Assembly (NCBI RefSeq): GCF_004364865.1
Contig: NZ_SOAU01000001.1
Span: 1,488,001-1,552,000, forward strand
Source of the DNA: Ilumatobacter fluminis
GTDB lineage: Bacteria; Actinomycetota; Acidimicrobiia; Acidimicrobiales; Ilumatobacteraceae
Direction: 5' to 3'
DNA: 64,000 nucleotides
Made by a program: the position numbers and the translations under genes. The notes under the pieces are model-generated. The model made no database searches, was not told where the DNA came from, and worked only from the letters and a program-made list of their open reading frames with translations. Position 1 is the stretch's first letter, and each line of letters starts with the position of its first letter. Positions 52,725 to 61,545 of this stretch are shown piece by piece.

Positions 52725-53329
52725 AAGTCGCCCTTCACCCACGGCAACTCGAAACTCGTCGCCTGGAGTCCGTTCGCGCCCTCGATCGGCTCGGCGACGG
52801 TCGACGTCGCCGCACTCGCCTCCGGCGGCAACTCGATCGCCCTCGTCTCGTCGACGCCGACCTGTTCGGGCACCATCCGGACGAGCGGGAAGCCGCCGGC
52901 ATCGGCCATCGCCCCGTGCGTCGGGCCGACGGCGTGCACGAGCGTGTAGGCCGTGTGATCGTGTCGTTCGACGGTGCAGAACTGGGCGATGCGGCGGCTC
53001 GTCGACCACAGCGACGACTTCGCCGACGTCACGGTGGCGTGCGATGCCGACACACGGTGCGGCGTCAGCACCGCCAACCCGACCGACGAACCGATGAAGA
53101 CGCGCGACCGGGGATAGTGCGAGACCTCCCACGCCATCTGCATGCCGAGCGCGGCCGCCACGGTGTCGGCGTCGCGCTCGTGCACCGACTGGAGCGCGAT
53201 CGCATCGGCCGACAGCGGTTCGAGCGCGTGCGCGACCGTCTCGAAGTCGTCCACACCGGCGAGCAGCCAGGTGGCCACGGTCCATCGACGTTGCACGGTC
53301 TCGGCGGGCACGACCGCATTCTGCCCCAT
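52712..53329 (-). CDS. degenerate endonuclease/exonuclease/phosphatase (EEP)-fold protein
   Basis: 205 residues. Fold landmarks are visible in order: TVATWLL (normally TWN), DAIALQSV (normally LQE), GLAVLTPHRV, LVHAVGPTHG and a terminal GDFPVI (normally SDHxPV). The metal and catalytic residues Asn, Glu and the terminal His are replaced, so nuclease or phosphatase activity is improbable. Function unknown; perhaps a binding protein. A later GTG at 53310 is an alternative start. No family search was possible. Confidence 0.55.
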   Translation of the reverse strand: MGQNAVVPAETVQRRWTVATWLLAGVDDFETVAHALEPLSADAIALQSVHERDADTVAAALGMQMAWEVSHYPRSRVFIGSSVGLAVLTPHRVSASHATVTSAKSSLWSTSRRIAQFCTVERHDHTAYTLVHAVGPTHGAMADAGGFPLVRMVPEQVGVDETRAIELPPEASAATSTVAEPIEGANGLQATSFELPWVKGDFPVI

Positions 53330-53377
53330 CCGGGAGTGCAGTTCTGACGAGCTCGGCCGACCTGCGAGACTCGGCGG

Positions 53378-54250
53378 ATGGCACAGGTCGCGTTTCTCGG
53401 TCTCGGCGTGATGGGGTATCCGATGGCAGGGCATCTCGCCGCCAACGGACACGACGTCACCGTCTACAACCGCACCCCCACCAAGGCGTTGGCGTGGGTC
53501 GCCCAGTACGGGCACCAGGCGGCACCGACCCCCGGTGAGGCCGCCGAGGGTGCCGACTTCGTGATGATGTGCGTCGGCAACGACGACGACGTCCGCGAGG
53601 TGGTGCTCGGCGAGCACGGCGCCCTCGAGCAGATGGAGACGGGATCGACGCTGGTCGACCACACGACCGCGTCGGCCGACGTCGCCCGCGAGCTTGCGAT
53701 GGCATGCGAAGAACGTGGTGTCGGGTTCGTCGACGCCCCGGTGTCCGGTGGCCAGGCCGGCGCGGAGAACGGGCAGCTGACCGTCATGTGCGGTTCGGAG
53801 GACGAGGGCGTGTTCGATGCGGCGAAGGCGATCATCGACGCCTACTCGAAGGAGTGCCGCCTGCTCGGCGGTGCCGGCGCGGGCCAGACCACCAAGATGG
53901 TCAACCAGATCTGCATCGCCGGTCTCGTCCAGGGGCTGGCCGAGGGCATCGCCTTCGCCCAGCGGGCCGGGCTCGACATCGACGAGGTGGTCGACACCAT
54001 CTCGAAGGGTGCTGCCGGCAGCTGGCAGATGGAGAACCGGGCGCGCACGATGGCGGCGGGAGAGTTCGACTTCGGCTTCGCCGTCGAGTGGATGCGGAAG
54101 GACCTGGCGATCGCCCTTGCCGAAGGCGACCGGCTCGGTGCGCAGTTGCCGGTAACGGCCTTGGTCGACCAGTTCTACCGGCGCGTCATCGAGCGTGGCG
54201 GCTCCCGCTGGGACACCAGCTCGCTGGTCCAGCTCCTGCAACAGCCCTAG
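53378..54250 (+). CDS. beta-hydroxyacid dehydrogenase (3-hydroxyisobutyrate dehydrogenase/tartronate semialdehyde reductase type)
   Basis: 290 residues. Rossmann GLGVMGYPMAGHLAANG, substrate motif DAPVSGGQAGAENGQLTVMCG, catalytic Lys in GAGQTTKMVNQ, and C-terminal GFAVEWMRKDLAIAL. NAD(P)-dependent oxidation of a short 3-hydroxyacid, such as in valine breakdown; the substrate is not fixed by sequence alone. Confidence 0.88.
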   Translation: MAQVAFLGLGVMGYPMAGHLAANGHDVTVYNRTPTKALAWVAQYGHQAAPTPGEAAEGADFVMMCVGNDDDVREVVLGEHGALEQMETGSTLVDHTTASADVARELAMACEERGVGFVDAPVSGGQAGAENGQLTVMCGSEDEGVFDAAKAIIDAYSKECRLLGGAGAGQTTKMVNQICIAGLVQGLAEGIAFAQRAGLDIDEVVDTISKGAAGSWQMENRARTMAAGEFDFGFAVEWMRKDLAIALAEGDRLGAQLPVTALVDQFYRRVIERGGSRWDTSSLVQLLQQP

Positions 54251-54261
54251 CGCGAACCCAC

Positions 54262-54404
54262 ATCACCGGAGTCGGGTGATCTTCGGAAACGTCGACTCCG
54301 TCGCCGTTCCCTGCGACACCCGACCCGGATTGACTCCGTCGCCGTTCCCTGCGACACCCGACCCGGATTGACTCCGTCGCCGTTCCCTGCGACACCCGAC
54401 CCGG
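54262..54404. repeat. three tandem 38-bp direct repeats between convergent genes
   Basis: Units start at 54294, 54332 and 54370 (GACTCCGTCGCC...ACCCGACCCGG); the three copies are identical where complete. Each contains GTCGC-N8-GCGAC. An ATCACC-N6/7-GGTGAT hairpin (54262-54281) precedes them and may end the upstream gene. The array stops 2 bp before the P450 stop codon. No unique spacers, so not a CRISPR. Confidence 0.85.
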
Positions 54405-54406
54405 GG

Positions 54407-55639
54407 TCAGCTCACGGTGAGGGGGAGGTGGTCGACGCCTCGGATGGTGATGCGGTCGCGGAAGTGGGGATCGCCGGCCAACTCGATCGTGTCGAAGCGG
54501 CGGATGAACCGGGTGATCGCCACCGAGGCCTCGAGTTTCGCGAGCGAGGCGCCGAGGCAGTAGTGCACACCAGCCGAGAACGCCGTGTGCTTGCCGGCGT
54601 TCGGGCGCGCGAGCCACAGTCGGTGCGGGTCGTCGAACATCGCCGGGTCGTGGTTGGCTGCGCCGAGCACCGTGAGGATCGTGTAGTGCGGCTCGACGAC
54701 GACGTCTTCCCCGTGGGCGCCCTCGAACACGACTGGCTCCATGGCCACCCGCACCGTGTGCTGCACTGGTCCGTCGTAGCGGAGCAGCTCGTCGACGGCC
54801 GGACCGTCGAGCGACGGGTCGTTGCGCCACAGGTCGAGCTGATCGGGGTTGCGCAACAGCGCCAACATCCCGTTGCCGATCAGGTTCACCGTCGTCTCGT
54901 GACCCGCCACGTACAGCAGGATCACGAACGAGATCAGTTCCTCGTGGCTGAGGGTGTCGCCGTCGTCCTCCACGGCGAGCAGGGCCGACAGCAGGTCGTC
55001 ACCGGGATTGCGCCGCCGGTCTTCGATGACCTCGATGAGGTATGGCACGAGCTGCATGATCACGGCGTCGCTCGCCTCGAAGTCGGCGACGGTCGACGTC
55101 GGCTCGAGGCCCTGGGTGAGCACTTGGCTCCAGTCGCGCAGCTCGTCGGCGCGGTCGGTCGGCATGTCGAGCAGCTCGGAGATGACCTGGAACGGCACGG
55201 GGAACGCCAGGTCGTCGATCAGCTCGATCGAGCCGCGCTCGGCGGCGTCATCGAGCCGGGCGTCGACCATCGTCTCGATGCGAGGCCGGAGCTGTTCGAT
55301 CGCTCTCGGTGTGAACGCCTTCGACACCAACCGGCGGAGCCGGGTGTGGTCGGGCGGGTCGAGGTTGAGGATCGTCTTGGCGCTGCCGCGACGCCGCTCG
55401 CGTCGCCGGACCGCGACCGGGTCGGACGTGTCGAGCACAGCGTTCTTCTCGACGTCGCGGCTGACCTGGTTGCTCCGCAGTGTCGTGAACACGTCGCTGT
55501 AACGAGTGACGACCACCGAACCGCCCGGGTCGCGGTATGCAGGCGCCTCGGTGCGGAGCCGGTCGTAGAACGGATACGGGTCGGCGCGGAACGCCGGGTC
55601 GAACGGGTCCCAGAGTCGTTCGGTCGGTGCGGCACTCAT
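54407..55639 (-). CDS. cytochrome P450
   Basis: 410 residues, bacterial class. I-helix AGHETT, K-helix ELLR (ExxR), and heme ligand Cys in FSAGVHYCLGASLAKLE. ILNLDPPDHTRLRRLVSKAFTPRAIEQLRP is typical of CYP107/CYP125-like bacterial P450s. ATG 55639 overlaps the SDR stop (ATGA). With the upstream dehydrogenase and a divergent TetR, it forms a likely inducible pathway for hydroxylating a lipid, sterol or xenobiotic. Confidence 0.93.
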   Translation of the reverse strand: MSAAPTERLWDPFDPAFRADPYPFYDRLRTEAPAYRDPGGSVVVTRYSDVFTTLRSNQVSRDVEKNAVLDTSDPVAVRRRERRRGSAKTILNLDPPDHTRLRRLVSKAFTPRAIEQLRPRIETMVDARLDDAAERGSIELIDDLAFPVPFQVISELLDMPTDRADELRDWSQVLTQGLEPTSTVADFEASDAVIMQLVPYLIEVIEDRRRNPGDDLLSALLAVEDDGDTLSHEELISFVILLYVAGHETTVNLIGNGMLALLRNPDQLDLWRNDPSLDGPAVDELLRYDGPVQHTVRVAMEPVVFEGAHGEDVVVEPHYTILTVLGAANHDPAMFDDPHRLWLARPNAGKHTAFSAGVHYCLGASLAKLEASVAITRFIRRFDTIELAGDPHFRDRITIRGVDHLPLTVS

Positions 55640-56427
55640 GACTGCTGCCCGAGGGTCTTCGGCGCGTGCCACTCGTACACGTACGGGTCGGCTCCGGGTT
55701 CGACTGCCCACTGACTGCCCTGTTTGCGTTCGGCGAGCATCCGCATGACGACGCCCGAGACGTGGTCGACGGGCATGACCGGCACCGCCAACATGTCGAG
55801 CACCTCGCGCAGTTCGTCGCCGATGATGTTCGTGTCGGTGAAGGCCGGGCAGAGCGCGCTGACGCAGATGTCGGCGGCGTTCTCGGCCGTCTCGAAGTAG
55901 TTGCCGAGCGAGCGGACGAATCCGACGACGCCGTGCTTGGTGAGCCCGTAGACCGGGTCCATCGAGATCGGGAACAGACCGGCCATCGATGCGGTGGCGA
56001 TGATGTCGCCGCCGCCCCGCTCGGTCATGCCGGGGAGGACCGCCCGGGTGCCGAAGACGACGCCGTCGAGGTTGATCGACATGATGCGGCGGTACGCCTC
56101 GTCGGTGAGGGCGCTGATGGGGTCGCCGTCGATCGGCGGCAGGCCCTGGTTGGTGGAGATGCCGGCATTGAGGAACGCGATGTCGAACGGGCCGGCGGTG
56201 GCCACGACCCGTTCCCAGGCCGACGGATCGCTCACGTCGAGCATGGCGAACGAGCCGCCGATCTCGGCAGCGACGTTCGCGCCGCCGGCCTCGTCGATGT
56301 CGGTCACCACGACGTCGGCGCCGGCCTCGGCCATGGCGATCGCCGTGGCCTTCCCGATGCCACTGGCGCCCCCGGTGACGATCGCTTTCCGTTCCGCCAG
56401 TTCGACGGTGCTGAATCCGTTGCTCAT
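55636..56427 (-). CDS. short-chain dehydrogenase/reductase
   Basis: 263 residues. VTGGASGIGKA (NAD(P) motif), NAG in FLNAGIST, catalytic Ser in ATASMAG, and Tyr/Lys in YGLTKHG. It oxidises or reduces an alcohol/ketone; coupled to the P450. TTACTT lies 7 nt before the ATG, inside a divergent promoter region with a palindrome. Confidence 0.9.
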   Translation of the reverse strand: MSNGFSTVELAERKAIVTGGASGIGKATAIAMAEAGADVVVTDIDEAGGANVAAEIGGSFAMLDVSDPSAWERVVATAGPFDIAFLNAGISTNQGLPPIDGDPISALTDEAYRRIMSINLDGVVFGTRAVLPGMTERGGGDIIATASMAGLFPISMDPVYGLTKHGVVGFVRSLGNYFETAENAADICVSALCPAFTDTNIIGDELREVLDMLAVPVMPVDHVSGVVMRMLAERKQGSQWAVEPGADPYVYEWHAPKTLGQQS

Positions 56428-56436
56428 CGACAACAA

Positions 56437-56454
56437 GTAAACACTGGTGTATAC
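56437..56454. promoter_or_regulatory. palindromic operator between SDR/P450 and TetR genes
   Basis: GTAAACA-CTGG-TGTATAC, arms matching at 6 of 7 positions. It overlaps TATACA for the TetR gene and adjoins TTACTT for the SDR gene, so one bound regulator could silence both directions. Confidence 0.6.
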
Positions 56455-56464
56455 ATGTTGGTCA

Positions 56465-57070
56465 ATGGCAGCCGAGACCGCACGCCGCATGCCGTGGGCC
56501 GACCGGCACGCGCAGCTCCTGCTCGCGGCGGCCTCTGCATTCCGCGAGGGCGGTTTCGCCGGCACGTCGATGGAGGCGGTGGCCGAACGAGCAGGCGTGA
56601 CTCGGCTGATCGTGTATCGACACTTCGAGAGCAAGGACGGCCTCTACCGCGAGGTCCTCCAGTCGGTGACGACCGAGTTGCGGGAACGGATCGAGCCCGA
56701 CCAGCAGTCGGAGGTCATCCCGGTGCTGGTCGAGATCGCGGCCGAACAGCCCGATGCGTTCCGCCTGCTGTGGCGACACGCCCGCCACGAGCCCGAGTTC
56801 GCCGCCGACGCCGAGCTGTTCCGCCTCGTCGCCGCCGAGTTCGCACAATCGATCATCGAGCGCTTCATCGACGACCCGGCGACGCTGCGGTGGGGATCGG
56901 CCACCCTCGTCGCCTACCTCCACGACGGGATTTGCAACTGGCTCGATCTCGGCGACGTCGACGACCACGGGGCCTTCACCGAACGCCTCCGCGCCGGTGC
57001 CCGAGCGATGGTCGTCGCGTGGGCGTCCCCGTCGTCCGGCGCGTCGACCGACGTAGATTCGTCGGAGTGA
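56465..57070 (+). CDS. TetR-family regulator of the SDR/P450 operon
   Basis: 201 residues. HTH: GTSMEAVAERAGVTRLIVYRHFESKDGLYREVL. Divergent from the SDR/P450 pair and separated only by the operator palindrome, so control of both is likely. Stop overlaps the next start (GTGA). ATG 56465 is preferred to ATG 56447, which lies inside the operator. Confidence 0.88.
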   Translation: MAAETARRMPWADRHAQLLLAAASAFREGGFAGTSMEAVAERAGVTRLIVYRHFESKDGLYREVLQSVTTELRERIEPDQQSEVIPVLVEIAAEQPDAFRLLWRHARHEPEFAADAELFRLVAAEFAQSIIERFIDDPATLRWGSATLVAYLHDGICNWLDLGDVDDHGAFTERLRAGARAMVVAWASPSSGASTDVDSSE

Positions 57071-57537
57071 CGGCACCGGTACTGCGCGACGCCACCCATG
57101 ACGACCAGCGATTCGTGACGGCGATGTTGTACGAGGCGCTGTTCGTGCCTCCGGGCGAGCCCGCCTTCCCGGGCGACCTGGTCGACGAGCCCGACATCGC
57201 CCCGTACCACGCCGAGTTCGGCCGACGGGACGGCGACGTCGGCCTGATCGCCGAAGTCGACGGTGTGCCACTCGGTGCCGCATGGGTCCGCCACCTCCGG
57301 GGCTACGGCTTCGTCGACGCCGACACACCCGAGCTCACCATCGCCGTCGCGCCCGAGCGGCGCAGCACAGGCATCGGCGAACTACTGCTCGTCGCATTGC
57401 TCGAACGGGTACCTCGTTGCAGCCTCAGCTGCGACCGGCGCAACCCGGCGATGCGGCTCTACGAACGGCACGGATTCGCGACCGTCGGCGTGGACGGGGA
57501 ACACTCGGTCGTGATGCTGCGAGATGGTCATGAGTGA
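57067..57537 (+). CDS. GNAT-family acetyltransferase
   Basis: 156 residues. LTIAVAPERRSTGIGELLLVALL is the acetyl-CoA loop (Q/RxxGxG/A) and SLSCDRRNPAMRLYERHGFATVGV the conserved C-terminal part. Acceptor unknown. Coupled to TetR, and TAGATT ends 7 nt before its GTG, so it may also have a leaderless promoter within the TetR gene. Confidence 0.88.
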   Translation: MTAPVLRDATHDDQRFVTAMLYEALFVPPGEPAFPGDLVDEPDIAPYHAEFGRRDGDVGLIAEVDGVPLGAAWVRHLRGYGFVDADTPELTIAVAPERRSTGIGELLLVALLERVPRCSLSCDRRNPAMRLYERHGFATVGVDGEHSVVMLRDGHE

Positions 57538-58270
57538 GCTGCCCGCAACCGAGCTGCTGCCGCTCCCTGCGGCCGGCCGCACATTCACGGCGGAACGGAC
57601 TGCGCGCCTCGGCGACGTCGATCCGAACGGTGCCGTCAGACTCGACGCCGTCGCCCGCTATCTCCAAGACGTGGCGACCGACGATGCGCTCGATGCCGGT
57701 TTCTCCAACGCGATGGGGTGGCTTGTTCGACGATCACTGATCCGCGTCGCCACGCCGGCCGTGCTCAACGAGCGGCTCGAACTGACCACGTTCTGCACCG
57801 GCTTCGGACGGAGTTGGGCCGAGCGTCGAACGACGGTGCGCGGCGCGAACGGTGCCGAGATCGACGGCGTCAGCCTGTGGGTGCAGATCGACGTCGAGTC
57901 GGGTCGGCCGGCCCGGCTCACCGACGAGTTCGTCGAGGTGTACGGCGAGGCGGCGGCCGGTCGCACCGTGTCGTCCAAGTTCTCACTCGACCGGTCGCCG
58001 TCACCCGACGCTTCGCCGATGCCGAACCCGTTCCGAGCGACCGACCTCGACGTGTTCGGACACCTCAACAACGCCGCCCAGTGGGCGCTCGCCGACGTCG
58101 TCGTGCAGCAGCACGGCCTGTCGCGAGCGGGCATCGGCGAGATCGAGTTCGTCACTGCGTCCCAGGTCGAGGGCGAGGCGCTCGTCGTCGTGGGCGAGGC
58201 CGGCTTCGACGCCTGGTACGGCGCGGTCGGCGCCACCAGCACCGTCCTGCGCTGGCGCCCGCTCACCTGA
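57530..58270 (+). CDS. acyl-ACP thioesterase-like hotdog-fold protein
   Basis: 246 residues. Two hotdog modules: ERTARLGDVDPNGAVRLDAVARYLQDVATDDA and RATDLDVFGHLNNAAQWALADVV. The D-x-N-x-H/HLNNA pattern is that of acyl-ACP or 4-hydroxybenzoyl-CoA thioesterases. Likely releases fatty acids or clears acyl thioesters. The start (ATG 57530, or ATG 57524) overlaps the GNAT gene end. Confidence 0.8.
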   Translation: MSELPATELLPLPAAGRTFTAERTARLGDVDPNGAVRLDAVARYLQDVATDDALDAGFSNAMGWLVRRSLIRVATPAVLNERLELTTFCTGFGRSWAERRTTVRGANGAEIDGVSLWVQIDVESGRPARLTDEFVEVYGEAAAGRTVSSKFSLDRSPSPDASPMPNPFRATDLDVFGHLNNAAQWALADVVVQQHGLSRAGIGEIEFVTASQVEGEALVVVGEAGFDAWYGAVGATSTVLRWRPLT

Positions 58271-58297
58271 CGGACTCTCGGTCGTCGTTGCTCGGAG

Positions 58298-59068
58298 TCA
58301 GACGAAGCTGTCGTCGTCGGGGATCGGCTTCTTGTAGGAGCCGATGCCCTCTTCGATCCGTCGGATCAGGGTCTCGAGTACCTCGATGCGCGCCCAGCGC
58401 TTCTGTTCGCCCGACACGATGTGCCACGGCGCGAGCTCGTGGTCGGTGTACTCGAACATGTCCTCGACCGCGTCGGTGTAGAGGTCGATCTTGTCGCGGT
58501 TGCGCCAGTCCTCGTCGGTCAGCTTCCACTTCCGGATCGGGTCGTTCTCGCGGCTCTTGAACCGCTTGAGCTGCTCGTCGGGGCTGACCTGGAGCCAGAA
58601 CTTGACGATCACGACACCCTCGAGCACCAGGTTGCGCTCGAACTGGACGATCTCGTCATAGGCCCGGGTCCACTGCTCCTTCGTGGCGTAGTTCTCGACC
58701 CGCTCCACCAGCACACGGCCGTACCAGCTCCGGTCGAACAGCGCCATGCCGCCGAGGCCCGGCACTTCCTTCCAGAACCGCCACAGGAAGTGCTTGCGCT
58801 TCTCCTCGAAGGTCGGCTTCGCGAACGCGGACACGCGGTAGTGGCGTGGATCGAGCGGCTGGACGATGCGACGGATCGCGCCACCCTTGCCGCCCGCGTC
58901 CGACCCCTCCATCACGACGAGGACGCCCGGGCCGAGCTCGGGGTCTTCGAGCAGACCGGCCAGATCGAGCCGGAGTTCGACGAGCCGGCGCTGCGCCTTG
59001 TACAGCCGCTTCTCGTACTCGTCCTTGCTCAGCTTCGCCGACAGGTCGAGCTCGTCGAGTCGTCCCAT
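58298..59068 (-). CDS. ppk2: polyphosphate kinase 2
   Basis: 256 residues. P-loop kinase: Walker A VMEGSDAGGKGGAI, PTFEEKRKHFLWRFWKEVPGLGGMALFDRSWYGRVLVERVE (Walker B and lid), and IVKFWLQVSPDEQLKRF. PPK2 makes GTP/ATP from polyphosphate or the reverse. RBS GGGAGGA before ATG 59068; the frame is open further upstream without a better start. Confidence 0.94.
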   Translation of the reverse strand: MGRLDELDLSAKLSKDEYEKRLYKAQRRLVELRLDLAGLLEDPELGPGVLVVMEGSDAGGKGGAIRRIVQPLDPRHYRVSAFAKPTFEEKRKHFLWRFWKEVPGLGGMALFDRSWYGRVLVERVENYATKEQWTRAYDEIVQFERNLVLEGVVIVKFWLQVSPDEQLKRFKSRENDPIRKWKLTDEDWRNRDKIDLYTDAVEDMFEYTDHELAPWHIVSGEQKRWARIEVLETLIRRIEEGIGSYKKPIPDDDSFV

Positions 59069-59219
59069 GGGGTCCTCCCGATTCCGGTGGTCGCAGACAT
59101 CGTCGATGCCGTCACGGCCGAGACCGTAGTTCGGTCGGCCGGTCCACCCGAAACGGTGAACCGCCGTGCGAAGTCGCCTCGATGTCGCAGTCCGGACCAA
59201 TCGGTGGCAGGCTGTATCC

Positions 59220-60227
59220 GTGAGGGCGCCGATCGCCGTGTTCAGCGATCCGGAACAGGACGGGCACGACACGCCCGCCTGGCATCCGGAGAACAAGACC
59301 CGCCTCGACGCGTCGCTGGCGGGTATCCACGAGGCCGACCTGGCCGATGCGGTCGAGTGGCGGATCCCCGATCTGGCCTCGGTCGACGACCTGGCCCGAG
59401 TCCACGACCGCACCTATGTCGAGTCGATCGAGTCGTTCTGCGCGAACGGTGGCGGCAACCTCGACGCCGACACCACCGCCACCCCGGGGTCGTGGCTGAC
59501 CGCTCGCCGCAGCGCCGGCGCGGTGCTCGGTGCGATCGACGCACTGCAGCGCGACGAATGCGATGTCGCGTTCGCCGCCGGCCGCCCACCCGGTCACCAC
59601 GCCGTGCCCGACCGGGCGATGGGGTTCTGCCTGTTCAACAACGCCGCCGTCGGCGCCGCGAAGCTCACCGCGCAGGGGGAGCGCGTGGCGATCGTCGACT
59701 GGGACGTCCACCACGGCAACGGCACGCAGGACATGTTCTACGACGACCCGAACGTGCTGTACGTCTCGACGCACGAGTCGCCGCTCTACCCGGGCACCGG
59801 TCACCTTCGCGAGACCGGTCAGGACGCCGGTGCCGGCACGAACGTCAACCTGCCCTTCCCGGCGGGCACCGCCGGCGACACGTTCCGGGCGGCCTTCGAC
59901 GAGGTCGTGATCCCGCTCGTCGAGCGGTTCGCGCCGACGTGGTTGATCATCTCGGCCGGGTTCGACGCCCACCGCGACGACCCGCTGGCGGGTCTGTCGC
60001 TCACATCGGCCGACTACGCCGACCTGGCGCTGCGACTCCAATCGCTCGTGCCGGCCCGTCGACTGATGGTGGTGCTGGAGGGTGGCTACAGCCTCGAGGC
60101 GCTCACCTACAGCACGGGGGCGACCCTGAGTGCGCTGGCCGGGCAGATGTACCGGCCCGAGCCGGTCACCAACGGCGAGATCGGCCGACGCACGGTGACG
60201 GCCGCCCGCCAGCTCTGGGAGATCTGA
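59220..60227 (+). CDS. histone deacetylase-family (acetoin utilisation/acetylpolyamine amidohydrolase) protein
   Basis: 335 residues. Zinc deacetylase motifs: RPPGHHAVPDRAMGFCLFNNAA, VAIVDWDVHHGNGTQ, STHESPLYPGTG, and SAGFDAHRDDPLAGL. All His/Asp ligands are present, so it is probably active on acetylated amines or lysines. GTG 59220 is used; an ATG at 59166 lies in poorly conserved sequence. Confidence 0.9.
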   Translation: MRAPIAVFSDPEQDGHDTPAWHPENKTRLDASLAGIHEADLADAVEWRIPDLASVDDLARVHDRTYVESIESFCANGGGNLDADTTATPGSWLTARRSAGAVLGAIDALQRDECDVAFAAGRPPGHHAVPDRAMGFCLFNNAAVGAAKLTAQGERVAIVDWDVHHGNGTQDMFYDDPNVLYVSTHESPLYPGTGHLRETGQDAGAGTNVNLPFPAGTAGDTFRAAFDEVVIPLVERFAPTWLIISAGFDAHRDDPLAGLSLTSADYADLALRLQSLVPARRLMVVLEGGYSLEALTYSTGATLSALAGQMYRPEPVTNGEIGRRTVTAARQLWEI

Positions 60228-60234
60228 GCCGCTC

Positions 60235-60861
60235 TCAGGCTCCGAGCAGCGTGAAGAACCGGTCGACCGCGAGTGCGGCCTCGTCGGCGATCGTCCGGTC
60301 GGACGGCGGCTCGTCGCCGAGCAGCACCGTGATCTGGACGTCGCGGACCGTGAGCCCGTACAGCAGTCGGTAGGCAGCGGCCGGGTCGGGGATCGGGAGC
60401 CGACCGGTCTCGTCGAGTCGTGCGAGGTACTCCTCGACGATCGGGCCGACCCGGTATCGGCCGCCTGCCAGGAGGGCCGCTGCGAGCTCGGGGTCGTCCA
60501 TCGCGGCTCGGTTGAGGGCGACCGAACCCGGGCTGGTCAGGAGTCGCAGCAGCCTTGCGGCGTGATCGATCAGGACGTCTCGAGGGTCTCGGCCGTCGTC
60601 GTCCATCGCGGCACGTACGGCGGTGGCGGCTCGCTCGCCGTTGCGCTCGATCAGGGCCCGGATCAGGCCGGACCGGTCGCCGAACCACGAGTACAGCGTC
60701 TCTTTCGAGGCGCCTGCCCGCTTGGCCACGGCGAGCATCGTCAACTGGCCGGTGCCGTCGTCGACGAGCAACTCGAGGGCAGCGTCGAGGATGTCGGCCT
60801 CGCGGCGCGAGCGCTCGTCGGCGGGAAGGCGACCACGACGCGGTGAAGGCGGACGATTCAT
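60235..60861 (-). CDS. TetR-family regulator
   Basis: 208 residues. HTH: LTMLAVAKRAGASKETLYSWFGDRSGLIRALIERN. C-terminal TetR_C-like helical region. Divergent from the DUF1772 gene, with repeated CGTAC half-sites between. TACGAT ends 7 nt before ATG 60861. Confidence 0.86.
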   Translation of the reverse strand: MNRPPSPRRGRLPADERSRREADILDAALELLVDDGTGQLTMLAVAKRAGASKETLYSWFGDRSGLIRALIERNGERAATAVRAAMDDDGRDPRDVLIDHAARLLRLLTSPGSVALNRAAMDDPELAAALLAGGRYRVGPIVEEYLARLDETGRLPIPDPAAAYRLLYGLTVRDVQITVLLGDEPPSDRTIADEAALAVDRFFTLLGA

Positions 60862-60948
60862 GCTTGTAATCGTACCCATGCGTACGTATATTTATCCGTA
60901 CTCAATCGTACGGTTCTCAGAACCGCACTCGAACCCGGAGGAACCACC
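60862..60948. promoter_or_regulatory. divergent promoter with CGTAC half-sites
   Basis: CGTAC occurs four times between 60871 and 60912, two of them flanking AT-rich TATATTTAT (60897-60905), which can serve as a -10 region for the plus-strand gene. Probable TetR operator. GGAGGAACC precedes the GTG at 60949. Confidence 0.45.
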
Positions 60949-61512
60949 GTGACCGACACCCTCGATCGCCCGCTCGCCACCGACGCCCCTCGTCCCGATC
61001 GAGGCCTCGCCGTGGCCCGTGCCGCGTCGGTGACGTCGATCGTCTTCTTCGGAGCGATCTTCGGGTTCTTCTACGCCTGGGTCTGCTCCACGATGTGGGG
61101 TCTCGACGCTGCCGACCCGCGCGTCGCCATCGAGGCGATGCAGGAGATGAACGGCTCGGTGCGCAACGCCGTGTTCGCCCCCGCCTTCTTCGCCACCCCC
61201 TTCGTCGGGCTCGTCACCGCCGCCGCCTGGCGCCGCGCCGGCGACCGTCGCGCCGCCACATGGTTCGCGGCTGCGTCGGCGGTCTACTTCGTCGGTGGTC
61301 TCCTGCTCACGATGGCGATCAACGTGCCGATGAACGAGGACCTCGCCGAGACTGTCATCCCCACCGACCGGGCCACCGCCGAGGCGATCTGGAACGACTA
61401 CTCGGGCGACTGGCAGATCTGGAACATCGCCCGGACCGTCTGCTCGGGGGTTGCGCTCGTGCTGGTCGGCATCGGCACACTCCGCTCGCGCCGGCCGGTC
61501 GAGACGGACTGA
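60949..61512 (+). CDS. DUF1772 (anthrone-oxygenase-like) membrane protein
   Basis: 187 residues with four hydrophobic helices; GAIFGFFYAWVCSTMWGLDA, MNGSVRNAVFAPAFFATP and TMAINVPMNEDL fit DUF1772. This family includes small membrane oxygenase-like proteins, but most members are uncharacterised. The adjacent divergent TetR gene suggests induction by a small molecule. Confidence 0.75.
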   Translation: MTDTLDRPLATDAPRPDRGLAVARAASVTSIVFFGAIFGFFYAWVCSTMWGLDAADPRVAIEAMQEMNGSVRNAVFAPAFFATPFVGLVTAAAWRRAGDRRAATWFAAASAVYFVGGLLLTMAINVPMNEDLAETVIPTDRATAEAIWNDYSGDWQIWNIARTVCSGVALVLVGIGTLRSRRPVETD

Positions 61513-61545
61513 CCCGGTCGACGCGCCGGCACCTAGGCTGGCCGC

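Noticed and set aside
54294-54404. 38-bp repeats as CRISPR
   Set aside because: Repeats abut with no spacers.
55666-57537. A 623-codon plus-strand frame spanning the SDR gene, TetR and GNAT
   Set aside because: It overlaps the antisense of SDR and an alternative frame of TetR; only the last 156 codons (57067 on) are the GNAT gene.
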